Positions 16,243-16,990 of a DNA stretch of 16,990 bases are shown in pieces. A model generated the notes under the pieces. It searched no databases, had not been told where the DNA came from, and worked only from the letters and a program-made list of their open reading frames with translations. Each line of letters starts with the position of its first letter. Within the stretch, counting starts at the first letter, position 1. A program made the position numbers and the translations under genes. Where the stretch lies: contig DJWN01000007.1 of the NCBI GenBank assembly GCA_002440975.1, forward strand, positions 1 to 16,990, written 5' to 3'. This stretch comes from Bacteroidales bacterium UBA6229. Its GTDB lineage: Bacteria; Bacteroidota; Bacteroidia; Bacteroidales; F082.

Positions 16243-16990
16243 GGGCAATTTGTCTGTGTAAATCGCGTAATTTTTTGTATTTGAGGAAAGTAGCTTTTGC
16301 CGAGATGGTACAAACCTGCCACCCGGCTTTCCCGTCGAGGAAGCCTCTGTTGAAGATAAAATCACGAACAAACTTCCCAAGAGGAGCCAGATAAAGTTTT
16401 GTTAAGGAGGCCTTTTTGCCCTGTTTGAAATAAGAATCGGCACCTATTGTTGTAAAATATTCCACTTGTTTAAAGTGGTCTTCTGTAGTGTAATACGAAT
16501 AATGAAACAGATCACCCTGCAGTTGCGCAATCTTTACGCCGGGCTTTGGAATCAGCTGGTCGTGGGGGTTGGCACCGCCCCAATAACCATAGTCTCGGTG
16601 TATTAATCTGATTTTACGATCGGGATACCAGCCCGAATGCCGGATCCAGCTTCCGCAATAGTTGGTGAGCCGGTTCATCCGGTAAACCTTTGCCGGGAAA
16701 CCCTTTTCTTTTTCGTGCAGGATGGATTGCTTCAACTTATCCGACAAGGCTTCATCGGCATCCAGCGAAAGTATATGATCGTATTGACAGAGCTCCATCG
16801 CCCTGTTTTTTTGTTCGATATGTCCATCGAACTTGTGGTTACTGAACCTCACGCCAAACTCCCGACAGATGGCTTCGGTCTGATCCTTTGAAAAGGAATC
16901 CACCACCACAATTTCGTCCGCGATGCCGGCAACAGATTCGAGGCAGCGACGAATATTTTTTTCCTCGTTAAGGGTGATGATGGAGACCGA
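16235..16990 (-). CDS. glycosyltransferase family 2 (WaaE/LpsE-like), 5' end outside window
   Basis: The frame is open to the right edge, so the start is not visible; about 251 codons are seen. It begins SVSIITLNEEKNIRRCLESV and IADEIVVVDSFSKDQT, the usual GT2 fold opening, so probably only a few residues are missing. LSLDADEAL takes the place of the metal-binding DxD, as in WaaE/LpsE-type core glucosyltransferases. NPHDQLI and the C-terminal basic/aromatic part also fit this subgroup. It should act at the cytoplasmic face of the inner membrane on lipopolysaccharide core or a related glycan; donor sugar unknown. A GTG at 16909 lies inside the GT2 fold and is not a credible start. Its stop overlaps the GT9 start in ATGAATAA. 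Confidence 0.9.
   Translation of the reverse strand, partial: SVSIITLNEEKNIRRCLESVAGIADEIVVVDSFSKDQTEAICREFGVRFSNHKFDGHIEQKNRAMELCQYDHILSLDADEALSDKLKQSILHEKEKGFPAKVYRMNRLTNYCGSWIRHSGWYPDRKIRLIHRDYGYWGGANPHDQLIPKPGVKIAQLQGDLFHYSYYTTEDHFKQVEYFTTIGADSYFKQGKKASLTKLYLAPLGKFVRDFIFNRGFLDGKAGWQVCTISAKATFLKYKKLRDLHRQIAHE

Noticed and set aside
16243..16380. Extended N-terminus of the GT9 gene (start at 16380)
   Set aside because: The extra 46 residues overlap GT2 coding sequence and do not resemble GT9; the family motif starts at the ATG at 16242.

Overview
The window looks like a chromosome segment of a Bacteroidota bacterium, probably class Bacteroidia. Three things point there: type IX secretion (T9SS) type A sorting domains on two proteins, an SpvB/VCBS/YD-repeat giant of the kind common in this phylum, and Bacteroidota-type -7 promoter boxes (TAnnTTTG). 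No rRNA, tRNA, CRISPR array or complete insertion sequence was seen. The species cannot be told from this sequence alone.

Left part (1-9749, all minus strand): a compact run of five genes for exported or surface proteins, read from 9749 towards 1. In order they are a putative lipoprotein of unknown family (8682-9749), a T9SS-sorted protein (7213-8682), a YadA-head/tail-fibre-like protein (5720-7207), a 151-residue T9SS protein with a single YD motif (5240-5695), and a very large SpvB-VCBS-YD (RHS/Tc-toxin B-like) protein. The last starts at 5200 and is still open at base 1, so its C-terminus is missing. Gaps are -1, 5, 24 and 39 bases, so this is probably one operon. Several of its start codons are preceded by nearly the same short A-rich leader.

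Middle (9750-10523): 774 bases of AT-rich sequence without a convincing gene. It holds a 13-base palindrome, a small hairpin of the GTCCC/GGGGC type and weak promoter candidates for the surface-protein operon. It may contain decayed dispersed repeats.

Right part (10524-16990): ordinary metabolic and envelope genes. A nucleoside (uridine-type) phosphorylase on minus is divergent from a tandem universal stress protein followed by cinA on plus. The two divergent promoters appear to overlap in one palindromic core. After cinA comes an imperfect inverted-repeat element in a convergent gap. Then a minus-strand chain reads from the right edge: GT2 glycosyltransferase (5' end outside the window), GT9 heptosyltransferase-like enzyme, diacylglycerol-kinase-family lipid kinase, and RidA. 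The first three genes overlap by 8 and 4 bases, so they are probably translationally coupled. The glycosyltransferases and lipid kinase suggest lipopolysaccharide or lipid modification; RidA is a housekeeping metabolite-damage enzyme.

The most interesting part is the surface-protein operon. It combines a toxin-like scaffold of unknown C-terminus, a mini-protein that reduces it to one YD motif plus a T9SS tag, and a fibre-like protein. Whether it is a polymorphic toxin, an adhesin complex or something else cannot be decided here.
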